Source: Roseburia hominis
Lineage (GTDB): Bacteria; Bacillota; Clostridia; Lachnospirales; Lachnospiraceae
Length of the DNA stretch: 64,000 nt
Direction of reading: 5' to 3'
Assembly: GCA_040702975.1 (NCBI GenBank)
Contig: CP159990.1
Coordinates: 3,906,001 to 3,970,000 of the forward strand
In this document: piece by piece, positions 16,869-26,921 of the stretch
Layout of the letters: each line of letters begins with the position of its first letter
How positions within the stretch are numbered: the first letter of the stretch is position 1
Position numbers and translations under genes: made by a program
The notes under the pieces: model-generated
The model's database searches: none
What the model saw: the letters and a program-made list of their open reading frames with translations, nothing else
What the model was told of the DNA's origin: nothing

Positions 16869-19349
16869 CTATCCCCGCAAAATCACTCCAACCAATCTCC
16901 CCACACATCTCCTCAGCCGCTCTTCCGTTAAATTTCCATTCTCAAGCGCCTCTCGAAGATTCTCATGATCCGTGAGCTGTCCCGGCATGACCAGATCATT
17001 TCCGGCATTCATGCACCCGGCCGCAGTACAGTCATCTCCGGCCTCCGTCGTACACCAGTCTGTCATGATCACGCCATCAAATCCCCATTCTCTTCGGGCT
17101 GCCTTCGTGCATAGGTCATGATTATTTGCGGAATGAACTCCATTTATAAGATTATAGCTGGTCATAATCGACATGGGGTGAGCTTCCTTTACCGCAATCT
17201 CAAATCCTTTCAGATAAATTTCACGCAGCGCGCGCTCGGACAGAATACTGTCAGAACCCATTCGGTTATCCTCCTGATTATTGCAGGCAAAATGTTTGAT
17301 CGTTGTGCCGCAGCCTGGAAGGCTCTGTACTCCTCGTGTCATAGCGGCGGCAATCTTACCGCTCAAAAGCGGATCCTCGGAGTAATATTCAAAATTCCTT
17401 CCACACAAAGGATTCCGATGAATATTCATGCCGGGAGCAAGCCACAGAGTTACGTGGAAACGCTGCATTTCTTCGCTCACGGAAGCGCCGACCTCCTGAA
17501 CCAGCGCCGTATCCCAGGTCTGAGCCAGCAAAGTGCCCACTGGAAATGCGGTACAAAATTGATAATATTTCTCTCCCTCGCATTTGAAATCCGGGCAGAG
17601 AAAACCGCCTTCCAGACTGGCCTCGAACGGGAGAGGAACAATTTCGCCGTCTTTCACGTAATAAGTTTTATTGAGCCGGAGACCTGCCGGACCGTCTGCC
17701 AGAATGATATTCGGGATACCCTTGTCCATGGCACAGGAACTGGTCTCGCCGGCAGAACCGGGAACAGAGATTCCGGAAGAACCAAGGTTGTTTCCCGGAA
17801 GATTTGCGGGAACTCCGGTAGCTAACTGAATAAGCTGCTCCACGTCCAGGCTCTCCACGACAGGATTGATTTCATCAGCCATATTCGGTTCAGAATAGTC
17901 GATGCATTCTGTCTGGACGTTACTTAAATCTAACAAAATGACAGGCACATTTTCTTTCAGCCCTCTTTGAGACCATGTTTCATAGCGGAGATGCCGTTTT
18001 TGCGGATCACACTCCAGCTCATGCAAATCCTGCTGAAGCGGACAGATATTTGCAAGCTGAGTCAGCTTTCTCTCTTCATTAAGCCGAAGCATGGCGCAGA
18101 GCGTGCTGTCAGGAAGAGAAGCTCCGGACCAGATTCCATAGAAACCGCTCTCTAGCAGCCAGGAAGCGCTGCCCTCGTCATAGGAGGCCATATGGCAGAG
18201 TGGGAATGAGATTTCCAGAACCTGGCTTTCCTGCGGAGCAAGCAGGTCTGTTTTGGCGAATCCGCAGAGCCTCCGGTATTCTTTCGGAAGCCTGCCGTCC
18301 GGTGCAGAGACATAAATCTGCACGATTTCCCGCCCGCTGTATAAGCGCCCTATATTTTTCACCTCGACGGATACACGAACTTCCGGCGCAAAGCCATCTG
18401 TCACACAGACATGTTTTGTCGTGATCCGGAACTGGGTATAGGAAAGTCCATAGCCGAAGGGATAGCGGACCGGTACGTCGAAGGTATCAAAATACCGGTA
18501 TCCGACATAGATTCCCTCCTCGTAGTATTCCTGCGATACATTCGCGTTATTATGTGAAAATGTTGCCGCATTCGGGTAATCTTCATAGTGAAGCGCCCAG
18601 GTATCGGTCAGTTTCCCGCCGGGTGTGACTTTCCCACTCAGGACATCGGCGAACGCATTTCCCCCTTCCATGCCAGGCTGAACAATGTGAAGAAGCGCCT
18701 GAATATTCGGGTATTCGTCCAGGAAGGACAAATCTACCGGACCACCGGCATTGATCACTACAATCACATGACGGTAATAGGAACAAACGTCGTCTAACAT
18801 CTGGTGTTCCTCTTCGGCAAGGAGATAGTCTCCGGCGCTGTATGTGCGGTCCAGTCCCTCCCCGGCATTTCTTGCCAGAACAAAAATAGCGGTGTCGGTA
18901 TCTGTGTCCTTAGCCTTAGGTCCTACAGGAATGGGGAACGGGGTGGAAGAATAGGCGTTAAAAGGAGGCATGTGTTCTTCGTATAATTTCCGGTGAACTT
19001 CCTCTCTCCAGGACAGGCGGGCAGCGGTATAAAGCGTTTCATAATCCTGAATCCATTTTGCGGTCGTGATCGGATAGCCGGCAGCCTTAAGGCCCTGGTA
19101 AATCGAAATATGATCTCGTTCGTTGACATCACCGGAGCCGGTTCCGCCCTTCACTGTCCTTGTGGCCCCGGCGCCAAAGAGTGCGAGTCTGGTGCCCGGC
19201 TTTAGTGGAAGAAGGTCCGCTTCATTCTTTAGCAGGACCATGCCTTCGGCTGCCGCGCGGCGTGCGAGAGCGCGGTGCAAAAGCTCGTACTCCTGAGGCG
19301 CTTCACAGGTAGTTCCGGTAAAAATGTTTGAATCGTTTACTTGAAACAT
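16869..19349 (-). CDS. Glycoside hydrolase family 3 beta-glucosidase with permuted domain order
   Basis: This 826-residue cytosolic enzyme (no signal peptide) has the GH3 parts in swapped order. The GH3 C-terminal alpha/beta domain is first (LVLLKNEADLLPLKPGT, KGGTGSGDVN, AGEGLDRTY), then a fibronectin-III-like segment (RYPFGYGLSYTQF ... VEVKNIG). The N-terminal TIM-barrel domain comes last, with GPAGLR, PVGTLLAQTWD, LWLAPGMNIHRNPLCGRNFEY, KHFACNNQE and the nucleophile Asp of GVIMTDW near residue 764. This inverted layout is known from Ruminococcus albus and Butyrivibrio beta-glucosidases. It likely removes terminal beta-linked glucose or xylose from imported glycosides. It has its own promoter. 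Confidence 0.93.
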   Translation of the reverse strand: MFQVNDSNIFTGTTCEAPQEYELLHRALARRAAAEGMVLLKNEADLLPLKPGTRLALFGAGATRTVKGGTGSGDVNERDHISIYQGLKAAGYPITTAKWIQDYETLYTAARLSWREEVHRKLYEEHMPPFNAYSSTPFPIPVGPKAKDTDTDTAIFVLARNAGEGLDRTYSAGDYLLAEEEHQMLDDVCSYYRHVIVVINAGGPVDLSFLDEYPNIQALLHIVQPGMEGGNAFADVLSGKVTPGGKLTDTWALHYEDYPNAATFSHNNANVSQEYYEEGIYVGYRYFDTFDVPVRYPFGYGLSYTQFRITTKHVCVTDGFAPEVRVSVEVKNIGRLYSGREIVQIYVSAPDGRLPKEYRRLCGFAKTDLLAPQESQVLEISFPLCHMASYDEGSASWLLESGFYGIWSGASLPDSTLCAMLRLNEERKLTQLANICPLQQDLHELECDPQKRHLRYETWSQRGLKENVPVILLDLSNVQTECIDYSEPNMADEINPVVESLDVEQLIQLATGVPANLPGNNLGSSGISVPGSAGETSSCAMDKGIPNIILADGPAGLRLNKTYYVKDGEIVPLPFEASLEGGFLCPDFKCEGEKYYQFCTAFPVGTLLAQTWDTALVQEVGASVSEEMQRFHVTLWLAPGMNIHRNPLCGRNFEYYSEDPLLSGKIAAAMTRGVQSLPGCGTTIKHFACNNQEDNRMGSDSILSERALREIYLKGFEIAVKEAHPMSIMTSYNLINGVHSANNHDLCTKAARREWGFDGVIMTDWCTTEAGDDCTAAGCMNAGNDLVMPGQLTDHENLREALENGNLTEERLRRCVGRLVGVILRG

Positions 19350-19484
19350 GGTGGGTATTCCTCCTTTGAAAGTATATATTCCTGGAATCTCCGGTCCTTA
19401 TTTCATAAGGCTTCCAGACAAAATCCGAGCAATCTGTTGTGTTCACTTTCCCCACAATCCGAACGTGATGAAAGATACGATTTC

Positions 19485-19513
19485 ATTATAGCCGCAAATC
19501 CGGTGTGATACAA
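19485..19513 (-). promoter_or_regulatory. Promoter of the GH3 gene
   Basis: On the minus strand TTGTAT (19513-19508) and a perfect TATAAT (19490-19485) are 17 bases apart, about 135 bases before the GH3 start. Confidence 0.6.
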
Positions 19514-19585
19514 TCCTCTTTTTAGATCACATATTACAAACCACGGGATGCCCTTTGGGTATACATACTGGCTACTTTTCTTGCT

Positions 19586-21658
19586 CTATTTCTCTGATAT
19601 ATATCTTACTAAAGTTCCATATCCAGCAGGAAGGCAGACTGCAGTCTGTCCTTTTTCATCCCGCACACATTCTGTAATCTCTCCAGTCCATGGATCCCAG
19701 CATTCCAGACAATATTCTGTAGATAATTGAAGTTCTCTGTTCGTATTATCAAAATTCACAAAATATATCCAAAGATCTCCCTCTTTTTCTATCCTCATAA
19801 AGAGAACTCCCCTGACATCCTCTCCATTATGCAGATATGGATCATGGATTACATCTCCATAATAAGGGTTACTGATAGAAGCCTGCAGACATCCGTCGTC
19901 AGTTTGAAATGGAAGCGGTGTCCTTTTCCTGATTTCAGTTAAAACTGTGTCGTTTATATCAGTTTGTTTGATAAGTAATCCGCCCTGATTTTCAAATTTG
20001 TTCAAAAACTTCTGCATCTTATCATTTACGCACCATCCATTCGGACAAATGCAGGCAGGTGCATACTCCCCTGTCAGTTTATTCCTGATTGTCCCATCGA
20101 TAACTTCAAAATTTTCCAATGCATCCCTATGTAAAATCTGAAAATCCACATTTTTCATTTGAAGCTGAGCCATCAAAAATTGTAGTTGTTTATCCAATTC
20201 TTTTGCCCAGTTCCCGGCTATCCTCGGTCCACAATCATAATAACCATTTTTATAACGTTGATCTCCGACATAATCCGCCCAAAATGATTCTGTGGGCATA
20301 ACAATTATCACATCGCAAATTCGCTTTCCATTCGCAATACATAAATAGAGACGTCTAAGCATAGCATTTAGCTGTGATGTTTTCTCCCAATATTCCCATT
20401 GAAAAAACTGCGATGGAGGCCAATCCTGGGCCCTCTCCTCTCTCAAAGAATAATAATATGCGTGATTTATCAATAAGTTCACTCCCTGATGTACCATCCA
20501 ACAGAGCATTCTGCGCTGTTCCTGCATAGTAAGTTCATTTCCTGAACCCCCAAAAGCCTCGCACGCCAATAGCTTCCTCCCATAGCTCCTTGCCGCAGAA
20601 GATACAAATTTAATATTCTGGCTTCCAATTCCCTTGGCCAAATGATCCACACATGGCACATGGATATAACGGAACTGACAGAGCAAATCACCAGAATAGC
20701 GCACCTGACTTGCTAAAGTCTCCTCGCCAAGTAAATGTGCGCACAATTGAACTTGATGTTCCTCGCACCAATCATACAATACTTTCCAATAATTTTGTTG
20801 GAATAGCTCAGATACTACTTGAAAATAATCCATGCGAATCCGTGCACTCTTCTTATCGTCACGGACTAAATACGCAAGTTCTGTCAAAATATTATATCCT
20901 TTCCTCTTAAAAAACTCCTCTGGAAAATCCATGCACCAGGGATAAGGATTACAGAATCGGCTCTCATCGTTGAAAACTGCAGTAATCGTTTTTCCAAATT
21001 CTTCAGAATATCTGTAATAATATTTTTCATATACAGCATTAATGAAGGCACGTGTACACTCTGCATCCAGGTAATTGATAGATCTTCTTCCGCACAGAGC
21101 ATAAGGATCCACGCAAAGAGTCACAACAACTATCTCTACAGGCTCTAAAGCCATGTATTTCAGAGCATAGGCATACGTTCCATCATATTGTATATACTTT
21201 TCTTTAAGCAGATTCTCACTACGACCATCTGAACTAAATGAACACACACATAAAAGATCCACCGAACTAAGATGAATCTGATAAACCTCTCCAGCCTGAA
21301 GAAAGTGAGTTTCAAAATTCAAAAAATGCTCTCTATATTCTTCCTTTTTGGTCAATTCTCCATTACACGTTCCGGATGGCCAATCAAATTCATCATACAG
21401 CCAAAGCTTTTCCTGATGTTTATTTTTTTCAGATACAATTACGTCTATACTATCAAAGAAATCGCTGCCAAGATATTTTCCAATATAACCTGATCGCGCA
21501 TGTGCTATCGTATTTTTTATCCCCTGGCCGCGCATAAGTGCAAGCTGGCGTGTTAATTCTTCTCGTTCCAATTGATCATTCAAAAGCCAAAAAGGTATCT
21601 GTACACTATCTAATCTATTGTTCTCCGATACATCATAAAAATCTTTTCTTCTTATCAT
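19586..21658 (-). CDS. Glycosyl hydrolase related to GH106 (rhamnosidase-like)
   Basis: The frame opens at a TTG (21703), but AGGAGG lies just before ATG at 21658, giving 690 residues. The N-terminus (VQIPFWLLNDQLEREELTRQL ... GIKNTIAHARSGYIG ... LWLYDEFDWPSGTCNGEL) matches the barrel start of GH106 and GH101-like hydrolases, in which WLYDE..WPSG is conserved. The mid-region ETLASQVRYSGDLL also fits a catalytic barrel. The protein is shorter than full-length GH106 enzymes and has no signal peptide, so it acts in the cytosol. A rhamnosidase-like role is inferred; other unsaturated or deoxy sugars are possible. It follows the aldo-keto reductase in the same direction. Confidence 0.7.
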   Translation of the reverse strand: MIRRKDFYDVSENNRLDSVQIPFWLLNDQLEREELTRQLALMRGQGIKNTIAHARSGYIGKYLGSDFFDSIDVIVSEKNKHQEKLWLYDEFDWPSGTCNGELTKKEEYREHFLNFETHFLQAGEVYQIHLSSVDLLCVCSFSSDGRSENLLKEKYIQYDGTYAYALKYMALEPVEIVVVTLCVDPYALCGRRSINYLDAECTRAFINAVYEKYYYRYSEEFGKTITAVFNDESRFCNPYPWCMDFPEEFFKRKGYNILTELAYLVRDDKKSARIRMDYFQVVSELFQQNYWKVLYDWCEEHQVQLCAHLLGEETLASQVRYSGDLLCQFRYIHVPCVDHLAKGIGSQNIKFVSSAARSYGRKLLACEAFGGSGNELTMQEQRRMLCWMVHQGVNLLINHAYYYSLREERAQDWPPSQFFQWEYWEKTSQLNAMLRRLYLCIANGKRICDVIIVMPTESFWADYVGDQRYKNGYYDCGPRIAGNWAKELDKQLQFLMAQLQMKNVDFQILHRDALENFEVIDGTIRNKLTGEYAPACICPNGWCVNDKMQKFLNKFENQGGLLIKQTDINDTVLTEIRKRTPLPFQTDDGCLQASISNPYYGDVIHDPYLHNGEDVRGVLFMRIEKEGDLWIYFVNFDNTNRELQLSTEYCLECWDPWTGEITECVRDEKGQTAVCLPAGYGTLVRYISEK

Positions 21659-21734
21659 TTTTTCCTCCAGATATTTCAGTATTTCTTCGAAATTCCAGTT
21701 CAATATTTGCTTTTCGAAAATTACATTATCCCTA

Positions 21735-22700
21735 TTACCAGCCTCGGATTGACCTTAATCCATTAATAATCTCTAAATCCACTTTCATATCACAGCTTGC
21801 CACTGCATCTTCTAAGGTCTCGTGATTGCTAAAAGAAGCAATAGGAACCGATAAATAATCCCGTTCCATTACATAGCGAAGGACATACATTCCAATTTTT
21901 CGCGGCTCCTGTATTCTTTCATTTAAATAGGCCGACATCTTTCGGTTCACAGCATTCTCACATAATTCTTCTGTTGACTCTGGAATATGTGCGCTCATTG
22001 CACATTTTGTAAAATATCCGCCTGTAATGGCCATATAAGCTGTCACCGCCAGTTTGGTCTGTTCATGGTAATCATGATATACTTTATCAAGAAACAGCAA
22101 GTTTCTATTCTTTACAACATTCTCATTGGGAATTGCCAGACAGTCCATAATCTGATTACATGAAAATCCTTTATAGCCCTGCCTCTTAGCATAATCCTGT
22201 GCTGCTTTCAAACGTTCTAAAGTCCAATTAGAACACCCATAATAACGGGTTTTTCCTTCTCTTCTAAAACCTTCCAGAGTATCAACCAGTTCTTCCACAG
22301 GAATACATACATCATCTCTGTGCAGAATATATATATCAACATAATCCGTTCCAAGATTTTCCAACGTGGCATTCATATCCTCAGCAAGTGCTTTGGCATT
22401 CACACGGCTGATATCCATTTGGTCAAAATCAGGGTGACCTCCCTTTCCAATAATAACCAGGTTATGCCGATTCTTTCTTGCTCTCAGCCATCTGCCAAAA
22501 ATTTTTTCACTTCTCGCCCGCTCACCCGGAATCCAATCACCGTATATATGGGCGCTATCCATAAAATTACCACCATAATCAACAAATCTATCTAATTGCT
22601 CAATGGCAAATTTTTCTGTCAGCCATGTGCCATAATTAGACGTTCCCAAACAGAGTTGCGAAACTTTTATATCCGTGCCTCTAATATTTGAATATTTCAT
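21735..22700 (-). CDS. Aldo/keto reductase
   Basis: This 321-residue TIM-barrel oxidoreductase carries the catalytic tetrad: Asp and Tyr in MDSAHIYGD, Lys in IIGKGGH and His in ILHRDD. The C-terminal YLSVPIASFSNHETLEDA is the NADPH-binding end. AKRs reduce sugar or keto-aldehyde groups. ATG at 22700 follows AAAGGGATAGGA. The gene lies between the transporter operon and the GH106-like gene on the same strand, so it probably processes the sugar released there. Confidence 0.88.
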   Translation of the reverse strand: MKYSNIRGTDIKVSQLCLGTSNYGTWLTEKFAIEQLDRFVDYGGNFMDSAHIYGDWIPGERARSEKIFGRWLRARKNRHNLVIIGKGGHPDFDQMDISRVNAKALAEDMNATLENLGTDYVDIYILHRDDVCIPVEELVDTLEGFRREGKTRYYGCSNWTLERLKAAQDYAKRQGYKGFSCNQIMDCLAIPNENVVKNRNLLFLDKVYHDYHEQTKLAVTAYMAITGGYFTKCAMSAHIPESTEELCENAVNRKMSAYLNERIQEPRKIGMYVLRYVMERDYLSVPIASFSNHETLEDAVASCDMKVDLEIINGLRSIRGW

Positions 22701-22748
22701 ATCCTATCCCTTTCTGTCAGCTAAACCTGTACAACACACTAATGAATA

Positions 22749-22777
22749 CAGGCTGCTCAGTTATACTAAGCAGCCTG
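22749..22777. terminator. Intercistronic hairpin after the substrate-binding protein gene
   Basis: A perfect 9-bp stem CAGGCTGCT/AGCAGCCTG with an 11-nt loop lies about 50 bases past the SBP stop. It lacks a T run, so it more likely protects the abundant SBP mRNA or only partly terminates. Confidence 0.5.
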
Positions 22778-22828
22778 CTTGTGTTGCCAAGCGTACCTAA
22801 GTGGACATTCATCTTGGCATCAAATTCC

Positions 22829-24457
22829 TTAGTCTTCGCAGGTCCACTCCCAAATTGCATAATTATTTGCATTAAAACTAGCATAATCCAGGTTTCCCAA
22901 ACGATTGCTAATCGGAATAATTGCATTCGCGCTGTAAAGATAAACATATGTTTGATCCTCATTACAGAATTCCTGAAGTTCATACGCATATTCACGTTTC
23001 TCTTCACTTGTCAAACTATCTATCGCTTTTGTAAAGACATCATAATAAGTCGGATCAGATATACAACCAAAATTGACTGCTCCATCTGGATTATAGCAAA
23101 GACCGATTCCGCCTGGATTTTCATAAATAGACCCTGCTGAACTCATAAGACCGAGATCATATTCCCCTGCTATCAATGCAGCCATATGCGTAGAATAATC
23201 TGAGGTTGAAATTTCAGTTTTTACACCAACAGCTTCCAAATACTGCTGTACCATAAGTCCTGCATTTTGACGAGTCTGATCACCTGTAGGAACTGAAAAC
23301 GATAAAACACGTTCAAAATCCCAGCCTGCTTCTTCAAGCAACGCTTTGGCTTTTTCAGGATCGTATGTCAAAAATTCCACATCATCTTTATAGTAAAGAT
23401 TATTCTTCGTGTATGGGGTATAGATGGGAACACCCAGCCCCAACATAGCATTATCCACAATAGCCTGCTTGTCTATCGCATAATTAAATGCCTGTCTAAC
23501 GCGCACATCTGCAAAATAGTCTTCAGACATGTTCATAGTCATGTAGCAAAATGCAGGCGTTTCCTCGACAATTATTTGCATATTTTCCTGTTTTGTAGCT
23601 TTTTCGTAATCTGAAATGGGAAGACCTCCCGGTATATAAGCAATATCCAACTCCCCTGCCATAAATCCTGCCAATATATTAGCCTGATTTACAACTTTAA
23701 TCACAAATTTATCAAAATCACATTCTCCCAGATGGTAATTTTTATTTACCGTAAATTCTATGCTTTCTCCGGCAATCTGTTGATCATACATCAACGCTCC
23801 ACATCCAATTGGATGGTTAAAAAATTCATTGACATCCAAGGTCTCCACTGGAGCATCCTTAAGCAAATGCTGAGGCAATATAACAATCATACGTGCATTA
23901 TTTATGAAGGTCACTTCATCCACAGGTTTTTTCAAAGTAAATTTCACTGTGTGATCGTCGATCTTCTCAACTCCGGCACTGTCTTCTGAAATCTCAACAC
24001 CGCTATCATCCGTTCCATCCAGGATTGCCACGTACGAACGCCGGGCCGTGGGCAGCTTCTCCTTCGTCTGCAATTTAAAAGTCCAAACCACATCATCAGC
24101 TGTCACTGGAGTCCCGTCAGTCCAGGCTGCATTCTCATCCAAATAAAAGGTATATTCATCAAAAGTATCATTAATTTCATAACTTTTCGCCAGCCGCGGT
24201 TCCATTTCTCCCTCTGCATTGTAATTAAACAGACAATCAAAAAGCAACAACTGTACAAAGGTATCATAGCCTGCCACCGAATTATAGGGATAAAGACTGG
24301 TCCATGAAGACTGCATAGCCATCGTGACTATTTTTTCACCCGTATTTTCTTTCTCCGTTACAACATCCTTTGTCTCCGTCTTACCACATGCGCTAAAAAC
24401 ACTCACTAACAACGTGATAATCATCATCAGACAAAAACCTCTTTTCAACTTCTTCAT
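22829..24457 (-). CDS. ABC transporter solute-binding lipoprotein, family 5 (oligopeptide type)
   Basis: ATG at 24457 follows AAAGGAGGAG; an extra 13 codons upstream are unlikely to be used. The 542-residue product starts with a basic-hydrophobic leader ending in VFSAC, a lipobox, so the mature protein is lipid-anchored outside the membrane. The rest has the family 5 pattern: AMQSSWTSLYPYN, EPRLAKSYEIND, AAWTDGTPVTADDVVWTF, VRQAFNYAIDKQAIVDNAML and DPEKAKALLEEAGWD. Substrates of this family are peptides, nickel or, in some gut bacteria, oligosaccharides. It is the last gene of the transporter cluster. Confidence 0.93.
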   Translation of the reverse strand: MKKLKRGFCLMMIITLLVSVFSACGKTETKDVVTEKENTGEKIVTMAMQSSWTSLYPYNSVAGYDTFVQLLLFDCLFNYNAEGEMEPRLAKSYEINDTFDEYTFYLDENAAWTDGTPVTADDVVWTFKLQTKEKLPTARRSYVAILDGTDDSGVEISEDSAGVEKIDDHTVKFTLKKPVDEVTFINNARMIVILPQHLLKDAPVETLDVNEFFNHPIGCGALMYDQQIAGESIEFTVNKNYHLGECDFDKFVIKVVNQANILAGFMAGELDIAYIPGGLPISDYEKATKQENMQIIVEETPAFCYMTMNMSEDYFADVRVRQAFNYAIDKQAIVDNAMLGLGVPIYTPYTKNNLYYKDDVEFLTYDPEKAKALLEEAGWDFERVLSFSVPTGDQTRQNAGLMVQQYLEAVGVKTEISTSDYSTHMAALIAGEYDLGLMSSAGSIYENPGGIGLCYNPDGAVNFGCISDPTYYDVFTKAIDSLTSEEKREYAYELQEFCNEDQTYVYLYSANAIIPISNRLGNLDYASFNANNYAIWEWTCED

Positions 24458-24508
24458 TTTGTTTCTCCTCCTTTGTTTATTAATATTATTTTTCAAAAAA
24501 ATTAAATG

Positions 24509-25939
24509 CTATACAATTAGTTTCCACAATTCATTCTTCTGAATTCCCAATAACAAATGCACAAAAAAACGAATTCCTTCCAATAAATTATCAATGCAGA
24601 CTGCTTCATCTGCCGCATGCGCAGATCCAAACCGGGACTTTCCCTGGTTCATGATGCCCGGACCTATGGATACTGCATTTGGAAGTTTCCTTGCATGAGT
24701 ACCACCGCCCATAGTAAAAGGCTTTATCTCTTCCGGATCATAACCATTTGCAACCAGGAATTCGTCTCTTACCTTCAGAATGCCTGCCACAAAAGGTGAT
24801 TGCAGATCCACATAAAAGGGCTTACTATCAGAGTAGCCTACTGCTTCAAAACCATGCTTCTGACACCGCTTCCTCATACGCTCCATAAGCCTCTCTGAAT
24901 CCGTACACATAGCATAACGTACATTTACATTCTGCATGATTTTTCCCTCTGCTACGCGAATCATTCCACCAATATGTGTAGTTTTTCCGAAGATTTCATC
25001 GTTGCTCTGAATATCCAGCCCTTCTCCATATACATCAGCAAAAGCTTCTGCTAAAAAACCCAGAATCCTTTTTGCTTCCGTATTGGGCAGATTTGTTTTA
25101 ACCAGACCCGAAGCTAACTTCTGAATCGCATTAACGCTTCCCTGATCAGGGAAAGCAGCGTGTCCAGCCATCCCTTTTGCGTCAAATCGGTATCTTCCCA
25201 TCCCCAGATTTTCCCACCTCAAATCCTCTTTCCGCAATCTTGCTTCCTCACATAACAGTAAGCTTTCTTCTATTCCTGTTAAAATAACGGATGCTGAATC
25301 CGGCACTGAATTAAAAGCGCTTCCTCCTTTAATATCTTCGATATTACTGTCTTGAAATCCCGTTTCCAGTTCTGCACAAAGCATTCCCTTTTCTCCATAA
25401 CACAGATTCATAACTCCATCGATTACAAGTGAAAAATCCGGAGCCTTATGCTTTTTCAAAAAATACTCCATATCCCGCATACCGTCTTCCTCGTTACATC
25501 CCATTAATAAACGTACATCAAACGGAAGCGTTATTCCCTGTTCCTTTATATATCTTAGAGCATATATGGCAGCCATTACAGAACCTTTATTATCACATGC
25601 ACCGCGTCCTATCACCCATCCGTCAATCTCTACGGGCGAAAATGGGACATAATTCCATCCATCTCCCGGGGGCACTACATCAAGATGACCTACCAATGCA
25701 ATCTCGCCCTGCCCGGTTCCTTTCAAAATCATGCTTCCACAATAATAATCATCATTTTCTGTCTCAAGTCCCATATGGTTCCCCATCTCCAAAGCGCAGT
25801 CCAGGCATTTTGCACATCCTTCTCCCATGCTATATGGTCCATCCTGAAAAATACTGATACTGGGATAGCTGACCAGGCATTTCAAGTCTCGAACAAATTC
25901 ATCATAATGCGCACTTACCCACTCATTTAAATCATACAT
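24509..25939 (-). CDS. M20 family metallopeptidase (dipeptidase PepV/Sapep-like)
   Basis: This 476-residue protein has the M20 zinc peptidase layout. LVGHLDVVPPGDGW carries the first metal His and Asp, GRGACDNKGS the bridging Asp, GCNEEDGMRD the catalytic Glu and metal ligand, and GGGTHARKLPNAVSIGP the last His. A lid domain interrupts it in the middle. PepV-like enzymes cleave dipeptides or N-acyl amino acids in the cytosol. It starts one base after the ATPase gene, inside the transporter operon, so it should process the imported substrate. Confidence 0.9.
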   Translation of the reverse strand: MYDLNEWVSAHYDEFVRDLKCLVSYPSISIFQDGPYSMGEGCAKCLDCALEMGNHMGLETENDDYYCGSMILKGTGQGEIALVGHLDVVPPGDGWNYVPFSPVEIDGWVIGRGACDNKGSVMAAIYALRYIKEQGITLPFDVRLLMGCNEEDGMRDMEYFLKKHKAPDFSLVIDGVMNLCYGEKGMLCAELETGFQDSNIEDIKGGSAFNSVPDSASVILTGIEESLLLCEEARLRKEDLRWENLGMGRYRFDAKGMAGHAAFPDQGSVNAIQKLASGLVKTNLPNTEAKRILGFLAEAFADVYGEGLDIQSNDEIFGKTTHIGGMIRVAEGKIMQNVNVRYAMCTDSERLMERMRKRCQKHGFEAVGYSDSKPFYVDLQSPFVAGILKVRDEFLVANGYDPEEIKPFTMGGGTHARKLPNAVSIGPGIMNQGKSRFGSAHAADEAVCIDNLLEGIRFFVHLLLGIQKNELWKLIV

Positions 25940-25940
25940 C

Positions 25941-26921
25941 TCACTCCCCTCCTACCATATGGCATGCCACATAATGTCCAGAAGTACTCTCCCGATAGAG
26001 AGGCACTTCCTTTGTACAACGGTCGGTTGCATAAGGACATCTTGTATGGAAACGACATCCTTGAGGCGGGCAGACCGGGCTTGGTATATCTCCCTTCAAT
26101 ATGAGCCTTCCACAACTTTTCCCAACTTCCGGCTGTGGAATAGCCGATATCAGTGCCTGTGTGTAAGGGTGCAGCGGATTCGCAAACAACTCCCTTTTAT
26201 CTGCCACCTCTACCAATTGTCCCAAATACATAACCGCAATCCTGTCACTGATATGCTTGATCACACTCAGATCATGAGAAACAAACAAGTATGTTAATTC
26301 CATTTCTTTTTGCAGTTCCCGCATCAAATTCAACACCTGGCTCCGGACCGATACATCCAGCGCAGAAACCGCTTCATCACAGACTACAAATTCCGGCTGC
26401 AAAATCAATGCCCGTGCAATAACTACCCTCTGCCGCTGACCACCAGAAAATTCATGCGGATACCGATACAGCCAATCCTCATTAAGCCCTACTTTTTTAA
26501 TCATTTCATGCAACCTGGCTTCTTTTTCTTCTTCTGTACATATCTCATAGTTATCTAAAGGAGCCCGAATCGCTTCATAAATCGTCATTTTCGGATTTAA
26601 AGAAGCATAAGGATCCTGGAATATCATCTGCATACGTCGACGTAATTCACGGACTTCTTTCAACGGCATACGAGAAATATCCTGTCCGTCAAAGGTGATC
26701 TGACCCTCGGTTGGTTCCTGCAATCTTAGCAAAACTTTTCCTAAAGTGGACTTTCCACATCCGCTTTCTCCAACTAACCCTAAAGTTTCACCTCGATAGA
26801 TATCCAATGAAACCCCATCTATAGCATGTACATATGTCCGCCGTAATGGTATTATACTTTTTTGTGAAATAAAATATTTCTTTACATTACGAGCCTGCAG
26901 TAAGGCCTCCATCCCACTCAT
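25941..26921 (-). CDS. Oligopeptide ABC transporter ATP-binding protein (DppF/OppF type)
   Basis: This 326-residue ATPase has Walker [11 protein letters not shown]-loop MIFQDPYASLNP, signature FSGGQRQRVVIARAL, Walker B FVVCDEAVSALD and switch SHDLS. The C-terminal RFHTRCPYATDRC-type Cys motif typical of Opp/Dpp ATPases is present. It overlaps the other ATPase gene by four bases. It energises the importer formed with 26918-29765. Confidence 0.95.
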   Translation of the reverse strand: MSGMEALLQARNVKKYFISQKSIIPLRRTYVHAIDGVSLDIYRGETLGLVGESGCGKSTLGKVLLRLQEPTEGQITFDGQDISRMPLKEVRELRRRMQMIFQDPYASLNPKMTIYEAIRAPLDNYEICTEEEKEARLHEMIKKVGLNEDWLYRYPHEFSGGQRQRVVIARALILQPEFVVCDEAVSALDVSVRSQVLNLMRELQKEMELTYLFVSHDLSVIKHISDRIAVMYLGQLVEVADKRELFANPLHPYTQALISAIPQPEVGKSCGRLILKGDIPSPVCPPQGCRFHTRCPYATDRCTKEVPLYRESTSGHYVACHMVGGE

